64,000 bases of DNA from Paracentrotus lividus (Eukaryota > Echinodermata > Echinoidea > Camarodonta > Echinidae): contig CALNVZ010003433.1 in assembly GCA_940671915.1 (NCBI GenBank), forward strand, positions 32,832,988 through 32,896,987, read 5' to 3'. This document shows, piece by piece, positions 1-12,179 of this stretch. The stretch's first letter is position 1; each line of letters begins with the position of its first letter. The position numbers and the translations under genes are program-made. The notes under the pieces were generated by a model that was not told where the DNA came from, ran no database searches, and saw nothing but the letters and a program-made list of their open reading frames with translations.

Positions 1-1486
1 ACACAACATTCAACGTGCTACAAGTATGATCGAGGTACCTTAGTCCACGCACTTCGTTTTCAACTGCTAAAAAGTCAAATAATTCAATGTTTGTATCAAA
101 GTCTATTCTCCCTATTTAATGTTAATTATTCTAAGGAACATTTGTAGAGAAAACTACCGACAGAAATATTTGCCGAATGCGCAAGCCGAGTCGATTTCAC
201 GACCGTCTTTGGCAAAACCAAACGGTACATTAGTCTATGCGCATACAGTAAACAAATGCAAATTTTCATTTCCTGTCTCAATGACGTGTATTTTTGATGG
301 TTTCATGAATTCATAAAAATAAAAGAAACAAACGATTTTCCCTAAAATTTTTTGTGATATTTTGGATTGTTGTTCTCTCGTCTGTTCAGGAAATTGAGCG
401 CACATATTGCGTTGCATCACGCATATTTAGAGGTGCATGGACTAATGTTGTGTGTGGACTACAAAATTTACATCATGGCACCACCACCAGCAACCGACAT
501 GCGACACACTCATGCTCGAGGCAATAATTATTAAATTAGCATTTTCAAGTTACCGGCAACATGCAACACCTTTTAATCTTAGATCTGTGTTTAATGTTAA
601 GTCAGATTGTAGATTATTTCCTCGATCTACTCCAAAAGCGGGGCTAGGATTTATCCACACTAACTTAGCACACACAGCCACACATGACACATCCACAAAC
701 TTAAGAGTAAGACCACAACGTAAACTAAGCTACACACCCAGATTAATTTTATTTTTGTTTTAATTATTGTTGAAAATTGTTAAAACGGCACATTTTTACT
801 CGTTGAAACTTACCAGATTCACAGTCTGTCGGTGGCACTTATTGAGTAGAATGTCAGCTTTGAGTGTGTTGGCAACAAAGAAAAGCATGCGTTACAAAAT
901 CTAAATTCTGTTGAAGTTCTCTCGCCCAATCTTCAACGTAGTCGACATCGACAGTCTATGATCTACACATGATCGTCGCGCGGTAAGTTTCCCGCACCAA
1001 GCCTGCACAATTTGGTGTATTGTTATTGCATTGGCGTGCTATGTGTTTTGTACACAAAGTAGACCGTATACCACACGTTGCTTGGTTACCCATCCACGTA
1101 CCATAACCACGGTCCATCTCCGGTCGACAACAGAGGGCGTTTAAACGAAAAGCTGCACCTTGTATTTTTGAGTCGATGACATATTGGAGGGAGGGGGGGG
1201 GGGGGGGGGGGGGGGGAGGAGGTCGGGCTTATAAGGGGTCGGGGGAGGGGATCGGGGGGGGGGGCGCTGGAAGGGGAGGAGGTAGGCGTTGGTCCAGGGA
1301 CGTGATGGACGCCGAAAAATTTTTTCAACACCTACCCCCCCACCCGGCTCCGCGGCCTGGGTTAATATAGGCTTACAGTTAGCGCTCCGCGCTTACATAT
1401 TCCATTTACTTAGATATAGACATGTATAACTAAAATTTAAAAAATAATAAATTCTATTTGGAGCACGTAAACTATAAAGTCTACAG
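1..1486. other. intergenic, no gene recognised
   Basis: No open frame here resembles a known protein and no RNA gene is visible. The only distinctive content is a run of 24 G at 1193-1216 followed by G-rich sequence to about 1290. The two overlapping frames there translate only to poly-Gly or Pro/Ser-rich shadows of this tract. Confidence 0.6.
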
Positions 1487-2055
1487 GGCGATTCTTTGAA
1501 AAGTGAACTTTTTTGGAAAAAATAAAGTTTGTCCTTTTGGTTTTTAAGCTGCACATTCATAATATAGAGCATTGTCTGAAGTTTCATGAAATGCATTTTT
1601 TATCTAATTTTACAAAATTTTTCATGCCCATTTGCATAAATTAACATGCAAAAAATTTGAATAGAAAAATGGTAGGTAAAATATTCATTTCTTTGACCCT
1701 GACTTGATTGTATATGCTGGTCTCCTTACTTTGATTATTGTCATTATACCCCTTTTTTAAATTCATTCCTTTAAATTTTAAATGAAAAAATTAATGGTGT
1801 TGAATTGATTGTTTTAAGATAATTAACTAAAGATTAATTCCCATCAAAATGTCACACACGTGACCCAAAAACACGAAAAAGTTAACGCCCCCCGAAAACC
1901 ATGGTTTCTATTATTATTACAATTTTTTCTCCAAAGCTAGATATAATGTGCTTTGCATCTCACCAATATGAAGCCATGACAGCTTTTAATTTAGTTATTA
2001 ATAACTTTGAAATTGGTCACACACGTGACCCACGGGTCACGTGGTGTGACCAACT
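1487..2055. repeat. dispersed repeat, copy A (uninterrupted)
   Basis: This block matches 2086-3640 along its length. Shared blocks include the start (ATTCTTTGAAAAGTGAAC-like), the phrase around 'gagcattgtctgaagtttcatg', the 'ccctgacttg' block and the end carrying GTCACACACGTGACC. Copy B holds the same blocks but is split by an inserted element, so copy A acts as the empty-site reference. The family and coding capacity are unknown; I see no protein domain. Confidence 0.7.
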
Positions 2056-2085
2056 ATGGTCATGCCTTAAAAAAGGGACGCAGGC

Positions 2086-3640
2086 TATTCGGCCATTCTT
2101 TGAAAGTGAACCTATTGGGGACAAATAAATTTTTGCTTTTTGATTTTAAGCTGCATAAGGGTATCATGCAGGTAATATGGGCCAGCAGGTAATATGGGCC
2201 ACCTGAAGCAAATCATGTCGTGACCGTCGACCGATGACCGGTGACCGATGTGAGCACTATAATGTTGTTCATATGAACGGTATACGAAAATATATTGTCG
2301 TGAGAGCATCTGATGCCGAAATTTCTCTGAGAAAATTGCTGAAAACCAACAAGGTATAAACTTACGGCATTTTTTTACCCTGATGTAAAATTTGATATTT
2401 CACAGAATGTGATGGTGAAACAGTGTTTGAGGGGGTAACCTCAATTGTTTTGTATATTTAGTAAGATTATAGTTTCATTTTGATCATACTAGCGTGTACA
2501 GGTCAATTTGTTTTAGTGAAGGGATGCAATGTGACATCGAATGCATGCCTGACACAGCAACATTAGTGCAGGTAATATGGGACATCCAAAATGGCGGAAA
2601 TGATTCTGGTACTTAGTATTTGGATGAGGCATCAATCTTTTTGCTACGATTTTTTGGGGTATATTCACAGTATATAATTAATATAAATAACTTATTGTAG
2701 GCCTATATTGACTTGTATGATGAAAATAATGTTTAAATAATATTAAAAAAAGAAATAATATACGAAATACATAACAAAGAAATATATAGTCAAAGGATTT
2801 ACTGAAGGGTCTTATAATTTCAAATGATATCTTAAAGTTAATGATTTTCAACATTTTAAGCAAATTCCAGACATGGTAGAGTCATTGTAGTTTTTAAAAC
2901 ATACATTAAATACATGTGCCCATATTACCTGCACATGCAGGTAATATGGGCACTTTGGTAATGACGTCAACATTTGAATATTGCAGACAGGGGGATTGGT
3001 GATAATTGTTTTTCTTCACAATAAAAGTTAGAGCAGTATAGTTATTGATTCATATAAACAAAGATTAGACTGTGTGTCATTTCGTAATTTGATGCAAATT
3101 AGGCAAATGAGCTTAGGGGGCCCATATTACCTGCATGTACCCTATTCAAATAGAGCAATATCTGAAGTTTCATGAACTGATGTTTTTTCGTGATTTTTGC
3201 AATTGTTCATGCTCATTTGAATAAATTAACATAAATGATAATTGAATGGAAAAACGGTAAATAAAATATCAATTTTTTAACCCTGACTGGAATGGATATG
3301 CTGACTTCCTTACTTGGATTACTGTCATTATATTATTATTTACCTCTATTCCTTTTAATCTAACCCCCCAAAATAACGTAAGTTGTTAAACTGATTATAT
3401 TAAGATAATCAACCCTGGAAATTAACTGCCCTCAAAATGTCACACACAAGTAACCAGAAAACACAAAAAGTGTTAAGCCCCGTCTTAACCATGGCTATGG
3501 TATTATTATAAATATTTCATCAAAGCTAGATTTAATGTACCTTGCATCTCACTAAATATGAATCCATGACAAGTTTTAATTTGATTATTAATTAGCAAAC
3601 AAATTGGTCAAACACCTGACCCGCTGGGTGGGGGCGGTCA
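2086..3640. repeat. dispersed repeat, copy B (split by a TIR element)
   Basis: Homologous to copy A at 1487-2055. The left part runs from 2086 to about 2157 and the right part from about 3144 to 3640; the material between is the TIR element described separately. The right end carries a degenerate version of the CACACGTGACC motif (near 3441 and 3608). Confidence 0.65.
2158..3143. mobile_element. non-autonomous TIR element with GCAGGTAATATGGGC repeats
   Basis: The left end begins AGGGTATCATGCAGG and the right end is its near reverse complement (CCTGCATGTACCCT), giving inverted termini of about 25 bp. The 15-mer GCAGGTAATATGGGC or a close variant recurs at 2168, 2185, 2568, 2918 (reverse), 2937 and 3120 (reverse). 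It interrupts a repeat whose unbroken copy lies at 1487-2055, which proves insertion. There is no transposase frame, so it must move in trans. The target duplication is unclear, perhaps 2-3 bp of AT. Confidence 0.75.
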
Positions 3641-4307
3641 TGAATTCTGATTATTTTCACTTTCATCGGCTGAAATTAATTTATTTTAGCATTATTATGC
3701 TCCAAAATGGTTCTGCAATAATTTTTGCGAAAAAACAATAACAAAAAAAAAACAACAACAAAAAGAACAAACAAACAAACAAAACAAACGGTCGAAAAAA
3801 AAATAAGGAAATACATAAGAAATTCATAAAACAATAAAATACACAAGGAATTTAGTTCGATATCAAAATTTTTTTCCAAGTACAATTGTTAGGAATCCTA
3901 TAAAGATTATGCAAACACAAAATTAGCATTCCAGAAGCTGTAGTTTGTCAATTAGAACAAAAATTATGACTTCATACAATGCGTAAATTAGCATAATTAA
4001 TTCATATAAAATAAATTATTATTATTATGGGAAAATTAACAGTGCTTTCTTGTAGTTACATCACACACTACCATCGTGCAAATTTTCGGCGCTCGCGCGA
4101 TCAACAGCCAAGATCTTATAGGGGGCATCATGGCCCCCCTTCCCTACCCGCCCCTCCCCCAGTCTTGACAGCTACCAAAACACCCCATTGACTGACTAGG
4201 GTTGAGTTCATACAAATTTTTACCACAGCGGGTATAGTAATTGCTCGAAATGTACATTTATTGCATAATACATAATATATTCATTTTTCTGTACAATTTG
4301 CCATAGG

Positions 4308-4349
4308 TCACACACGTGACCCACTAAAATGTCACACACGTGACCCGAC
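4308..4349. repeat. paired GTCACACACGTGACCC motifs
   Basis: Two copies of the 16-bp word sit 11 bp apart here, within a stretch from 3650 to 4500 that otherwise shows no gene. The word contains the E-box CACGTG and is flanked by GGTCAC/GTGACC halves. Other copies are at 1852, 2017, 8211 and 11842. It is probably a transposon terminus rather than a regulatory site. Confidence 0.5.
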
Positions 4350-4504
4350 ATCACGATATAAAATAATAGATTAAAAAAGAAATTTCAGAGATGACTCCTA
4401 TCCAGTGGTATTTTTTGGTGAACAGGTCCATAATGCATATCTCACAGCAATAAGAACATTTTCATCATTTTAAAACTCACAGGAATTTGAAAATGAAATT
4501 GAAC

Positions 4505-4505
4505 T

Positions 4506-4536
<31 letters not shown>

Positions 4537-7500
4537 TTAAAACATATTTATACAGGATTACAAGTTCAGAATATACTGTTTTTCAACAAGGTCCTGTTGA
4601 CATATTTTTAAACATGATAACAAAATATAAACGTGATCAATTACTATATTAATAGATTAAAATTATAATATTCAAAAACAGCTTTAGGTTGAGTAGAATA
4701 CAAAGTCAATTATTACAAAAAATAATTAAACAGAAAGAGCTATGTGTAAATTAACAAGAGAAGAGAGAGAAAGTGGAAGAAGAAGAAAAGGGAGAAGAAA
4801 TGGGAGACAGAAGAAGAAGAAGAAGAAGAAGAAGAAAGAACAATGTAATCTATCTAAAATTAAAATATGACTTCTTATAAAGTTGATTTAAAAGAATCGA
4901 CTGTTTTGGCATTTTGTATGAAAATTTGGTATGCTATTCCATCTTTTAGCACCTGCGAATTGAAGGCTTGTTTGGATATTGTAAGATTTACTTGGGGTAA
5001 AAATTACGTTAAGACTATCGCATTTCTTGTCAGATAGCTATGTCTATCGCAAACATCTCAACGGTCGTTACAAAGACGTGGAGGGCTAATCCATGTATAC
5101 ATTTAACATTTGTGTTGCAAGAAAATAATCCCTTCTTTCATCAATGTATTCATTTTAAGTCATCCCGAAAGGTTTTAAAAGACACGTTACGGCTCGAAAT
5201 TGCCAGTAATATATCTTGCAGCTCGTTTTTTAATCTTTGAGCTTGTTTTGTGTTTCTCGCAGTGTTACCCCAGATAGAAATACCATAGTCTTATCATGGT
5301 TGAATCATAAACTTATAAAGGTATTTATAAAGTATGATTTAAAAACTTTCTTATATTTTCCAAGTGAGCGAACCTTATAAGCGATTGAACTTGCATAACT
5401 TATTAACATGGATATCCCATTTAAGGTTTCTTGTATTTCAATACCTAAATACCGTATTGACTTAACTTGTTCAATTCAGTCCCATCTATATATATTTGCA
5501 TCTTTTCATGAAACGTTGTCTGTAAAAGCATACTTTTCGTTTTATCAACATTGATCTTAAGGTGGTTTTGTTTATACCATTCATTAATATAATCCATATC
5601 TGATTGTAATTTGGGAGGTTAAAGAATTTACATTGTTTCCAGTCTCATAAACTATTACGTCATCAGCATATATTGTTATTATCCTGATGGTATTGCTTGT
5701 GATATATTCATTTATAAATAACAGAAATAAATAGGAGCAAGGACTCCGCCTTGTGGTACTCCTACACATAACTCTTTTTCTGCTGAAAGCTTACCTTGTG
5801 AAATTACTACTTGTTTTTTGATTCAAATAATTTGTAAACCATTTAATCATATTTCCATGAATACATAATTTTGTAATTTATAAATGAGGATGTCATGGTC
5901 CACACAATCGAAACATTTTGATATGTCCAAAACATGCTCCAACCTTTTCTTGGATATTAAAAGCATCAAGAAGTCGTCAATATTTATGTGCACAAATTGT
6001 GATGTTGAATTGGTGGCAAAAAGGCATATTGTTCAACTAAATAAGATTATGTTTAAGGGATTGTTGAGAGTTGTTGTGTGATTCTTATATTGGGAATGTG
6101 ACTTACTCAGAATAGAGACGATAGTTCGTTTACCATTTTTAGGAGCCTTTCCTTTATAAATAGGAGTTGTTTTTGCCATTTCCATCATTCTGGTAATCTT
6201 CCACATGGATGCTAGATTAAGATATCAGTAAGATTCATATATATATATGGTGTGCTATCTGCAATGAATTTTGTTTATCAAATCCAATATATATCAACGT
6301 TATGTTCTTATCTTAATTGAAAGTAAATTTTTAGTTATTTTCTCCTTATTTCACTCCATTTCCGATTCATATATGGCAGTTTGGATTTTTCCATTTAGGA
6401 TTGTATTTTGTAAAAATGATTTAGAATAATCTTTACCAACATTGACAAATATCATTCATTCGTCACTATCTATGCAACAGGATGACGAGAGCTATCGTTT
6501 TTCGTCGTACCAGTTACTCTTTTGCATTTCTTTCCATAACTTTACCGTTATTACTATAACTTTCGTAGAAACATCTGAAAATAAGCTCTTTCTTTTTATC
6601 AAATTCTTATTCGGTTGACATTCGTTCCTACACTTACCATATTCATCATGGTCATTTTGGATTTTGTTAATCGCATTTGCTTTTCAAATAGTCAGTTTGT
6701 GCATAGCTGATAACGTCAAAGTAATCCAAGGCAATTACGATCTTTGACGAAAATCTTCTTGAAGGGGGTGGAAATTTATCACATGTTTTTTAAAAAGTTA
6801 TTTTCCAAAGATTTCCATATACATCCAACTTCTCAGTTTGTTCTTTTGGATTTTTGTCATAAGATATTCAGAGATTTTACTATTTTTAGAATTTAGAAAT
6901 CTGGCTTCATCAAAAGGCTTAATCTCAAATCGTTTTACCTTATGAATTTCTTTGCACTTTTTCTAAAATCAATGACAGGTAAGTGAGGTAATGATCGCTC
7001 ATTTGCCAATTATTTCCCAATAATTTGTTAATAAGTTTTTTAGGTATGCGAGCTAGAATATGGTCAATACAGGTGCTGATGTAGCCGTATCTTGTTGGCT
7101 TGTCTACCAGTTTGACAGTAAAAACAGATTTTCTAAAATGAACCGGATTCATAAAGAGTATCATCACATTTTATCATCACTTAAAATCGCCAGTAATGTA
7201 ACTCCATATTTGTACTGTTAAGCCATCCATGTTTGTCGATTAAATGACAAATACTAATGATTTACATCAGGTTGGTTATTAAACATACATAGTACCTTGG
7301 CTTCTTTTAATACCTTGAATTTAACAATAATTCTAAAGATTTATCATGAGATCACTTTCTACATGCAATAGGAGTTACTTTTGACATAAATACAAACCCA
7401 CGCCACGGGCGACACGTCATGTCTGTCTCGCGATAGAGGGAGTTATTCCTAATTTTTAGAAGATATATTAGAGATTGTATTCGTTCACCAGTTCTTGATA

Positions 7501-7900
7501 TACACATAATGTCAATGTTTTGTTGTAACCAAATATTGGAATCTCATCAAGTTTGGTCAATAGCTTCGCCATAATAAGATGTGCGACATTTAATCCTCTA
7601 ATTTTGGCCGGATTCGTATCATTATTTGGCGTTTTTTAAAACACTTGTTTCTTTGATGCATTGTTTAAATTCATTTCTGGGAGACATATGCCAAATTAAA
7701 TCCCTCTTTGAACATTTCTAGTACCAAATTATTTGAGGCACGCTCTCTTGGCCGTAACTAAATATTTGGCACATTTTTCTTTATGCCCCAATTGAAAAAC
7801 ATCTCCGGCATTGTATTTGGATTCCATGTCGGCTTGTTGTTTCTCGGTGATTGTGTTTCTCCACAATTTCGACAACTTGATGGGATATCGTAGACAGTGG
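4505..7900 (-). pseudogene. decayed non-LTR retrotransposon (LINE), APE endonuclease and reverse transcriptase
   Basis: Read on the - strand, conserved pieces come in the correct order but in shifting frames. Near 7400-7550 there are endonuclease-like segments (an 'R-G-V-G-L-Y' strand). At 7167-6940 comes the end of the endonuclease, with PTRYG, IDHILA and SDHYL motifs. At 5769-5584 is the reverse-transcriptase core, with SYLFLLFIN followed by YADDVIVY, the catalytic YxDD motif. At about 5300-4890 is the C-terminal region (YGISIWGNTARNT, then an SFKT/R-W-N-S-I-P-like block). The element ends in a TTTA microsatellite at 4505-4540, which is an AAAT-type tail on the element strand. Frameshifts and stops show it is dead. 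A CR1/Jockey/L2-type clade is likely but unproven. A possible 5' part to about 8180 was not recognised. Confidence 0.75.
4804..4836. repeat. GAA microsatellite
   Basis: An AGA/GAA trinucleotide run within a purine-rich stretch (about 4755-4840), lying in the 3' untranslated part of the decayed LINE. Confidence 0.85.
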
Positions 7901-8372
7901 GCGGGGCTCGAGTTACCGAAGCATACGATCGGCCGTTGATTTGCGAAGTAAGGATCCTGGTACGGAATGCATTGCGAATGTGTTGGGATTAGGAATGGCG
8001 GTACCGATGAGGGGGCTGAAAATTAATGTGCGACGGATAGTATGACGAGGAGGGTTGTTCATTAGCTGAGTGTAGAACTGTGAGGATCTATATGGAGGAT
8101 CCGAGCTTGCTGGACGCGTGAATTGGGCTGGTGGGAGGGGGGTCTGGTGGTTGAGGTGGTGGGGTCTTAGGTATCCATTCATCTGCTTTCAAATCTGCCG
8201 TTCTGTGAAGTCACACACGTGACCCGCACTTCTTTTGACCTCTGCATTGACATGCCATATTGTAAATATCAAAAATATTTACAAATGGATAGCCAACAAA
8301 ATATATCAGCCATGATATAAACATTAAATCAGTATGTTTTTAAGAATGTTAGGTTATCAAATGCGCGTATTC

Positions 8373-8570
8373 TGGGGGGGGGGGGGCTTTAACGGGCCCT
8401 TGGCCCCCGGGCGCGCAGGGGGGCGCCGAAAAAGAGGAGAAAAGGGAGAAAAGGGGGAAAGAGGAAAGGGAAATAAGGGGAAAGAGGAAGGAGAAAGAAA
8501 AAGAGAGAGAGGAGAGAGAGGAAGGGAAAAAGAGAAAGGGGGAAGGGGCGCCCTTTAAAAAATGGGGGGG
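8373..8570. repeat. G-run and purine-rich low-complexity tract
   Basis: A run of about 14 G near 8373 is followed by almost pure A/G sequence (GGGAGAAAAGGG-type) up to about 8560. The overlapping open frames are Gly/Arg/Lys/Glu-rich or Leu/Phe-rich shadows of composition and are not genes. Confidence 0.8.
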
Positions 8571-8579
8571 TCAAATCGA

Positions 8580-9690
8580 CAGTAAACTAAAGGGGCGCCA
8601 AATTGACCTTAAAGCTTAGGGGGGCCAAGTCAACCTTAAAATTAGGGGGGGGCGCGCAAACGACGTTAAATTTAGGGGGCGCCAAATCGACAGTAAACTA
8701 AGGGGCGCCAAAATTGACCTTAAACTTAGGGGCGCCAATGGCCTTAAATTTAGGGGCGCCAATCGATAGTATAAGGGGCGCCAAATTGGACCTTAACTTA
8801 TAGGGGCGCCAAATCGACCTTAAAATTTTAGGGGGCCAATCGACTTTAAATTTAGGGGGGCTCCAAATCGACAGTAAACTAAGGGGTGCCAAATTGACCT
8901 TAAATTTAAGGGGCGCCAAATCGACCTTTAATTAGGGGCGCCAATCGACCCTTAAATTTAGGGGGGCGCCAAATCGACATTAAACTACGGGGAGCCAAAT
9001 TGAGCTTAAAGTAGGGGCGCCAAATAGACCTTCAACATAGGTGGGACGCCAAATCGACCTTAAACTTAGCGGCTCTAAATCGAGCCTTAAATTTAGGGGG
9101 CGAAATCAATCTTGAAATTAGAGGGGCGCCAATAATGAAGCTTAACGTGGGGGCGCCAAATTGACCCCTAACTTAGATGGGAGTGCCAAATCGACCTTAA
9201 ACTTAAGGGCCTAAATGCGACTTAGATTTAGGAAGAGGGGCGCAAATCGACCCTTAAAATTTAGGGGAGCGNNNNNNNNNNNNNNNNNNNNNNNNNNNNN
9301 NNNNNNNNNNNNNNNNNNNNNNNNNNNNNNNNNNNNTAAATCGACCTTAGATTTAGGAGGGGCGCAAAATCGACCTTAAATTTAGGGGGCGCCAAATCAA
9401 ACTTAAACCTAGAGGGGCGCCAAAATTATCTTAAACGTAAGGGCTCCAAATTTAGATCAAATGTAGGGGCGCAAAAATGATCTGAAATTTAAGGGGCGCT
9501 GAATTGACCTGAGACTTAAGGGCGCGGATTTAACCTGAAGTTACGGGGGTGCCAAATCGATCTTAAATTAAAGGACGCCAGTTTGAGCTCAAATGTAGGG
9601 GCGCCGAATTGACCTGAGACTTAGGGGTGCCAAATTTATCTTTTCAACTTAGTGGCTCCAACTATATCCTATTTTTTTTAAACTAAGGGG
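8580..9690. repeat. GGGGCGCCAAAT minisatellite, ~27 bp unit
   Basis: Dozens of degenerate head-to-tail units read roughly GGGGCGCC-AAATYGACCTTAAA-TTTA. The GGCGCC core is a palindrome, and units differ by indels of 1-3 bp. The array is broken by a run of N. Further blocks of the same unit occur at about 10100-10300, 10610-10760 and 11240-11360. All open frames inside it are repeat shadows. Confidence 0.9.
9272..9336. other. assembly gap (65 N)
   Basis: The run of N lies inside the minisatellite array, so the true array length is unknown and copy counts from this window are minimum values. Confidence 1.
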
Positions 9691-9734
9691 CCCCCAAAAA
9701 CACACACAAAAAAAACAAAAAAACAGAAGGGGTC

Positions 9735-11570
9735 TTTAAAATGGTCTCTATCTAGAAATAGCAAAATTTTAAAATTCCATGCCTCCTGGTTTGTATATAC
9801 ATAGCAAAATTTTCGCTCGCGCTTCGCGCTCGCATCATCTTTTCCCATTGATTTACTACATTGTGTCGAGGAACGCGTAAAATGACCTGTTTTCTAATCA
9901 TTCGAATACATCAAAACTTCCGTTCATGCTTCGCGCTCGCCTATGTTTTTCTTCTTTTACCAGAATTTACATTATGGGATTCGAACCGTCAAAACATTTA
10001 AATTTACTTGTTTTCACGTTACATTTTTTATTTATTTATTTCTTCTTTTTTTTTAATATTTTTTTTTATTTTTGCATTTCAAATTTATGTTCAACATATA
10101 AGAGCGGCGTCAAACTGAGCTTACAAGTACGGGCGCCAAGATGACCTGAAACTTATGGGGGCACTGAATTGAAGTTAAGGGGATGTCAAATCGATTTTAA
10201 AATTAGGGTCGCCAAATTGAGCTTACACTTATAGGGCGCCCAATAATCTGAAACTAAGGGTCGCCGAATTTACCTGAAACTAAGGGGGCAACAAATAGGT
10301 TTTTAAAATATGGTCTTTATATAGATAAAGCAAAATTTCAAAATTCAAGCATCCGGGTCTGTATATACATAGCAAAATTTTCGCTCGCGCTTCGCGCTCG
10401 CATCATTATTCCCCCCAATGAATTATTACATGTGTTCCTGAGGAAAGCATGAAATGTCCCGTTTTCTAATCATTTGAATACATCAAAACTTCCGTTCATG
10501 CTTCGCGCTCGCCTGTGTTTTTCCTCTTACCAAAATTTACATTATGGGATTCTAACCATCAAAACATTTCAATTTATTTGATTTCACGTCACATTCATTT
10601 TTGCATTTCAAATTGACCTAAATCTTAGGGGGCGCCAAATTGAGCTTAAAAGTAGGGGCGTCAAATTGACCTGAGACTTAGGGATGCCAAATTTATCTTA
10701 AACTTAGGGGCTCCAACTTTATTTTGAACTTAGGGAGGTGTGCCGAATTTACCTAAAACTAAACAGGGGCCGCGGAGCGTTTTTGAAAGTGGAGGGGCTG
10801 AGCCGAAGTGGGGGGGCTGAACAGGCTAAAAATCAAAAATGTATGGTCATTTTTGCATTTTTGTACACGTTGACTGAAAAAAGTGGGGGGGTTGCAGCCC
10901 CCCCCCCCCCCCCCCCCCCCCCCCGGCTCCGCGGCCCCTGCTAAAGGGCAACAAATTTGGTATTTGAAATATGGTCTCTAAAAATTTTTAATTCCTCCTG
11001 GTCTGTATATACTAGCAAAATTTTGGCTCGCGCTACGCGCTTGCCATCATTTCTTTTCCCAATGAGTTATTACATTGTGTTCCTGAGGAACGCATGCAAT
11101 GCCATGTTTTTCTCATCATTCAAAGACAATCAAAATTCCGCTCTCGCCTGTGTTTTTTCCTCTGACCATAATTTGCATTATAGGATACTAATCATCAAGA
11201 CCTTTAAATTTATTTGAATACACGTTACATTTATTTTTGCATTTTGCCAGGGGCATCAAATCACCTAAATCGTACATGTATGGCGCAAATTCAAACTAAC
11301 ATTTAGGGGGGCGCCAAATGATTAGTTGGCGCCAAATTGAGCTTAAACTTAGGGAGGTAAGCAGAAGGATAGATAAGCAGCTAGATAGATAGATATTCAT
11401 CTCTCTTTCATAATCATGTAAAATTACTGGGCAACATACGTTTAAATTATGGAGGCCAAATTGATCCTAAACTCTATATTACATAGAGCAAAATTTTGAT
11501 CGCGCTTTGCGCTTGCTTCATTTTCCAAAGAGTTATTACATTATTTAGAAATATTCGTATTTTCATCTAT
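9735..11570. repeat. higher-order repeat: ~300 bp GC-palindromic spacer alternating with minisatellite blocks
   Basis: A spacer unit recurs at about 9735-10100, 10310-10615, 10965-11240 and, shortened, 11480-11560. Each contains an 'agcaaaatttt' lead, the GC-rich word CGCTCGCGCTTCGCGCTCGC or a variant, and later 'catcaaaacttccgttcatgc'. Between the spacers lie short blocks of the GGGGCGCC minisatellite, so spacer and minisatellite were amplified together as a unit of about 600 bp. There is no coding content. Confidence 0.8.
10897..10924. repeat. poly-C run
   Basis: About 28 consecutive C (G on the other strand), followed by CGGCTCCGCGGCCCCTG. It lies inside the higher-order repeat, and its length is likely to be unstable and error-prone. 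Confidence 0.9.
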
Positions 11571-12179
11571 AGCGGTAATACATCATGTACCTAGAAATTC
11601 TTTCCATGAACTCACCATTGGCAAGTATAAAAAAAAAAAAAAAAAAAAAACTTCAAATAAATTATTATTCAAATTCCTTCAACATACATTTAAGCCGTAG
11701 GCCTATGTTTGCCTGGCGGGGCGGGGGGGGCGCCATATTTGAAAAGTACACAGGGGCGCCAAATTCGCGCTCGGGCCCCCCGGGTGCGAATCTGGATACG
11801 CGCCTGGTTATAGCCATTAAAGTCAGATTTTGCTAATTTCGGTCACACACGTGACCAAGAATGGTCCACAAGCTCTTGAAGTTTCAGGGTCATCGGCTGT
11901 TTTAGATATACATTGCCAGGAGCAGTCAGATCTTTGACTGCTCTCAGAAACGGATATTTTCTCACCATGTTTGTCACATCTGGCCACTGATGCAGTGTGC
12001 GACTTTGTTCGTTTTTATTTACTCTCCGCCTGCCGGATAGGAGGGTATATAGACTATTTGCCATATTTTGTTTTTGTTTTTTTCACAATGTACTTGAATC
12101 AAATCAATCAAATACAAAGCATCAAAAATGAAACAAGGAATACAAATGCAGGATACGTACCCCTTCAGTGACGGATCCA

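Noticed and set aside
1086..1331. Pro/Ser-rich reverse frame and Gly-rich forward frame
   Set aside because: Shadows of the poly-G tract.
7913..8182. 89-codon reverse frame as ORF1 of the LINE
   Set aside because: It lies upstream of the LINE in the right orientation, but it is Pro/Ser/Thr-rich without a zinc-knuckle, RRM or other ORF1 hallmark.
8580..9690. CRISPR-like array
   Set aside because: There are no constant repeats with unique spacers. The units are contiguous and degenerate, and the genome is clearly animal.
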